Below are positions 53,077-55,490 of a stretch of 55,490 nt of DNA, piece by piece. The number at the start of each line of letters is the position of its first letter. Positions within the stretch are counted from its first letter, which is position 1. The stretch comes from Rhizobiales bacterium Ga0077524. Lineage in GTDB: Bacteria; Pseudomonadota; Alphaproteobacteria; Rhizobiales; Hyphomicrobiaceae. The notes under the pieces were generated by a model. It was not told the origin of the DNA and did not search any database. It saw nothing but the letters and a program-made list of their open reading frames with translations. Location of the stretch: NCBI GenBank assembly GCA_001464755.1, contig LNDR01000409.1, positions 1-55,490 on the forward strand. Direction: 5' to 3'. The translations under genes and the position numbers were made by a program.

Positions 53077-53225
53077 GTAGGTTGGGTTAGCGCGGCCCGG
53101 CCGGCCGTGAGAAACGCGGAGCCGATTCCGCGCGTAACCCAACCAGTTCTCCTGATCCGTTGGGTTACGCGCGAATTTTGCCCCTTGCTACCCCTCACCT
53201 CTGGGGCCGCGCTAACCCAACCTAC
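53077..53225. repeat. 149-bp REP-like element with nested inverted repeats
   Basis: The outer 22-bp arms are perfect inverted copies: GTAGGTTGGGTTAGCGCGGC plus CC at 53077-53098 and its reverse complement at 53204-53225. An inner 15-bp pair, CGCGCGTAACCCAAC (53129-53143) and GTTGGGTTACGCGCG (53159-53173), also matches the core of the outer arms. The layout is four alternating units and could fold as one long or two side-by-side hairpins. Such GTTGGGTTA elements are known as dispersed REP/MITE-like repeats in many bacteria. No transposase or RAYT gene is in the window. The right arm runs into the ygiQ coding end. Confidence 0.9.
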
Positions 53226-55311
53226 TTCCCCCCTTCGCCGCGGGCTTGCGCTTCACCATCGGCACCCCCTTCGTCGTGAAGGTCTGGTGCCCGTGCTTCT
53301 TGCCCGTGCGCATGCCTTCGCCGCCCGTGCGGCCCGTCCCCAGCGGCTGATGCGCCGGCACGAGCTGGTGCTTGCCCGGACCGATCAGATCGGCACGCCC
53401 CATCTCCTTCAATGTCTCGCGGAGAAGCGGCCAGTTCTCGGGATCGTGGTAGCGCAGGAACGCCTTATGCAGCCGCCGCTGCCGCATGCCGCGCACCGTC
53501 TCCACCTCTTCCGAGCCCCCGCGCCGCACCGCCTTCAGCGGGTTCTTGCCCGAATGGTACATTGCCGTCGCCAGCGCCATCGGTGACGGCAGGAAGGTTT
53601 GCACCTGATCGGCGCGGTACTTGTTCTTCTTTAGCCACAGCGCCAGCTGAAGCATGTCCTGGTCGGTCGTGCCGGGATGCGCCGCGATGAAATAAGGGAT
53701 CAGGAAGTATTCCTTCCCCGCCCGCTGTGCCGCCGCATCGAACAACTGCTTGAAACGGTCGTAGGCGCCAATCCCGGGTTTCATCATCTTAGAGAGTGGA
53801 CCCTCCTCGACATGCTCCGGCGCGATCTTCAGGTAGCCGCCGACGTGATGCGTCACGAGTTCCTTCACATAGGCCGGGCTCGTCACCGCCAGATCGTAGC
53901 GCACGCCCGACGCCACGTGCACCTTCTTGATACCCGGCAGCTCCCGCGCCTTCTGGTAGAGCGAGATCAACGCCTCGTGGCTGGTATTCAGGTTCGGGCA
54001 TATGCCGGGATAGACGCACGACAACCGCCGGCACGACGCCTCGATCTTCGGGTCCTTGCACGCCATCCGGTACATATTCGCCGTCGGCCCACCGATGTCG
54101 GAGATAATGCCCGTGAACCCCGGCGTCTTGTCGCGAATGGCCTCGATCTCGTTGAGCACCGACTGCTCGGAGCGGTTCTGGATGATCCGCCCTTCGTGCT
54201 CCGTGATCGAGCAGAAAGTGCAGCCGCCGAAGCAGCCGCGCATGATCGTCACCGAGAACCGGATCATCTCCCAAGCCGGAATTTTGGCGTCGCCGTAGGC
54301 AGGATGCGGTCCCCGCGCATAAGGCAGCTCATAGACGCCGTCCATCTCCTCGGTCGTCAGAGGGATCGGCGGTGGCGTCACCCAAAGCTCGCGATCTCCG
54401 TGCCGTTGCACCATCGGACGGGCATTGCCTGGGTTCGACTCGCGATGCAGCACACGGCTGGCCCGTGCATAGGTCTCCGCGTCGGCCGAGACCTGCTCGA
54501 ACGCCGGTAGCCGAACGACCGTGCGTCCGTCGCGCGTCATGCGCGCGCCCTCGTCGGCGTCCGTGACGTCGTCGGCGTGCAGCTCGGTCCATCCCTCGGG
54601 TACGGCGCGCTTCATCAGGGCCACGCCGCGCACGTCGTCCATATCGTCGAACGACTGGCCCTTCGCGAGGCGGTGCGCGACTTCAACGACGGCGCGCTCG
54701 GCATTGCCGAAGATCAGCAAGTCTGCCTTCGAGTCGACCAGGATCGAGCGGCGCACCTTGTCCGACCAGTAGTCGTAGTGAGCGATCCGCCGCAGCGAAG
54801 CCTCGATGCCACCGACCACGATGGCCGCGTCCTTGAAGGCTTCGCGGCACCGCTGCGCATAGACGATCACCGAGCGGTCCGGCCGTTTGCCGCCCTCGCC
54901 GCCCGGCGTATAGGCGTCGTTGTGCCGGAGCCGGCGATCCGCCGTGTAGCGGTTCACCATGGAATCCATGTTGCCGCCGGTAATCCCGAAGAACAGCTCC
55001 GGCTTCCCCAGTTCCTTGAACGCCTCCGCCGACTGCCAGTCCGGCTGCGAGAGAATGCCGACCCGGAAGCCCTGAGCCTCGAGCAGCCGGCCAACGATCG
55101 CCATGCCGAAGCTGGGATGATCGACGTAAGCGTCGCCCGTGACCAGAATGATGTCGCACGCATCCCAGCCGAGCGTGTCCATCTCGGCCCGCGTCATCGG
55201 CAGGAACGGCGCCGTGCCGAACCGGTGCGCCCAATGGCGCCGGTACGAGAATATCGGCCTTGACGGAGGAAGGCCGTGGGCCTCGGTCCGAATAGTCTGA
55301 ACAGCGGTCAT
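53212..55311 (-). CDS. ygiQ: YgiQ-family radical SAM protein
   Basis: A 699-residue radical-SAM enzyme from ATG 55311 (an upstream Met at 55398 adds 29 residues). The 4Fe-4S cluster motif CxxxCxxC is seen in [18 protein letters not shown]. The N-terminal region contains [36 protein letters not shown] and [13 protein letters not shown]. The C-terminal part has ESNPGNA and [13 protein letters not shown]. The family reaction is unknown. The last residues (SRLG) and the TAG lie inside the palindromic repeat at 53204-53225, so the C-terminal end looks repeat-derived. Nothing recognisable is seen in the flank to 55490. Confidence 0.93.
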   Translation of the reverse strand: MTAVQTIRTEAHGLPPSRPIFSYRRHWAHRFGTAPFLPMTRAEMDTLGWDACDIILVTGDAYVDHPSFGMAIVGRLLEAQGFRVGILSQPDWQSAEAFKELGKPELFFGITGGNMDSMVNRYTADRRLRHNDAYTPGGEGGKRPDRSVIVYAQRCREAFKDAAIVVGGIEASLRRIAHYDYWSDKVRRSILVDSKADLLIFGNAERAVVEVAHRLAKGQSFDDMDDVRGVALMKRAVPEGWTELHADDVTDADEGARMTRDGRTVVRLPAFEQVSADAETYARASRVLHRESNPGNARPMVQRHGDRELWVTPPPIPLTTEEMDGVYELPYARGPHPAYGDAKIPAWEMIRFSVTIMRGCFGGCTFCSITEHEGRIIQNRSEQSVLNEIEAIRDKTPGFTGIISDIGGPTANMYRMACKDPKIEASCRRLSCVYPGICPNLNTSHEALISLYQKARELPGIKKVHVASGVRYDLAVTSPAYVKELVTHHVGGYLKIAPEHVEEGPLSKMMKPGIGAYDRFKQLFDAAAQRAGKEYFLIPYFIAAHPGTTDQDMLQLALWLKKNKYRADQVQTFLPSPMALATAMYHSGKNPLKAVRRGGSEEVETVRGMRQRRLHKAFLRYHDPENWPLLRETLKEMGRADLIGPGKHQLVPAHQPLGTGRTGGEGMRTGKKHGHQTFTTKGVPMVKRKPAAKGGSRLG

Positions 55312-55490
55312 GGTGCTCGTGATCTGGCTCTGAAGCGATCGTTTGGCGGTTGATAGCAGATCGGCCGCGTTGTGTCGCGGAAACCCGCCCCTTGTCACTA
55401 GCTTTTCGATTTGTCCGGTTTTGATAGCACACGATATGGCCGCTCCTCTGTGATCGGATCGATGCCGGCGGGAGCGGGGGACGCCGGCGT

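Noticed and set aside
53077-53225. An insertion sequence at the galE-ygiQ junction
   Set aside because: The element is only 149 bp and encodes no transposase, so it was called a REP/MITE-like repeat instead.

Overview
The window is high-GC DNA with strong G/C preference at third codon positions, and almost every stretch is coding. Several short gene orders and families point to an alphaproteobacterium of the order Hyphomicrobiales (Rhizobiales): hisD followed by a UPF0262 protein and a small phosphatase-like protein, a DUF2948 protein upstream of hisD, a DUF1849/EipB envelope protein, a CHCC zinc-finger protein next to a FAD monooxygenase, and a short OpgH glucosyltransferase. No rRNA, tRNA, CRISPR array, phage, transposase or plasmid gene was seen, so this looks like a stretch of chromosome. 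The order and gene orders are inference; no genus is claimed.

Layout. 1-1 kb: the end of one gene, two tiny membrane proteins (the first possibly frame-broken) and an exported NTF2-like protein. 1-4.3 kb: opgH with a DUF2306 membrane gene, divergent from a dehydrogenase. 4.3-9.8 kb: an amidohydrolase, a less GC-rich patch with a YceI-like protein, RecQ helicase (which appears to lack about a dozen residues), DUF2939 and a small Cys-containing protein. 9.8-16.7 kb: GST, a substrate-binding-like protein without a signal peptide, a MATE exporter, and a CoA-transferase plus two acyl-CoA dehydrogenases that read as one acyl-CoA pathway operon. 16.8-21 kb (minus): CDF metal exporter, MsbA-type ABC exporter, DUF1801 and an EamA transporter. 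21.2-26.7 kb (plus): a 61-residue conserved-looking protein, murA, an EamA transporter, DUF2948, hisD, UPF0262 and the small phosphatase-like protein.

26.8-34.7 kb: a methyltransferase/ATP-grasp fusion protein, an RsmB-type rRNA methyltransferase, MAPEG, a DUF1028/2-hydroxyacid dehydrogenase pair, an SH3 exported protein, a glycerophosphodiesterase and a RidA protein. 34.8-43.9 kb: EipB, a Baeyer-Villiger-type monooxygenase, an MFS transporter, an RND efflux adaptor with its pump gene split by a small deletion, and purN. 43.9-55.5 kb: an outer-membrane beta-barrel protein, alpha/beta hydrolase, CHCC zinc finger, FAD monooxygenase, HutD, an ADP-forming-type acyl-CoA synthetase, a class II aldolase, galE and a YgiQ radical-SAM protein.

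Most of the window is housekeeping: envelope (opgH, msbA, murA, galE, eipB, beta-barrel), amino acid and nucleotide synthesis (hisD, purN), RNA and DNA maintenance (rsmB, recQ), and acyl-CoA or xenobiotic metabolism with several exporters. I see no defence island or clear new multigene system. The points most worth a second look are the methyltransferase/ATP-grasp fusion, two apparent losses of roughly 35 bp inside conserved genes (recQ and the RND pump), and four different palindromic repeat families that sit mostly between convergent genes. One of these repeats supplies the stop codon and last residues of ygiQ.
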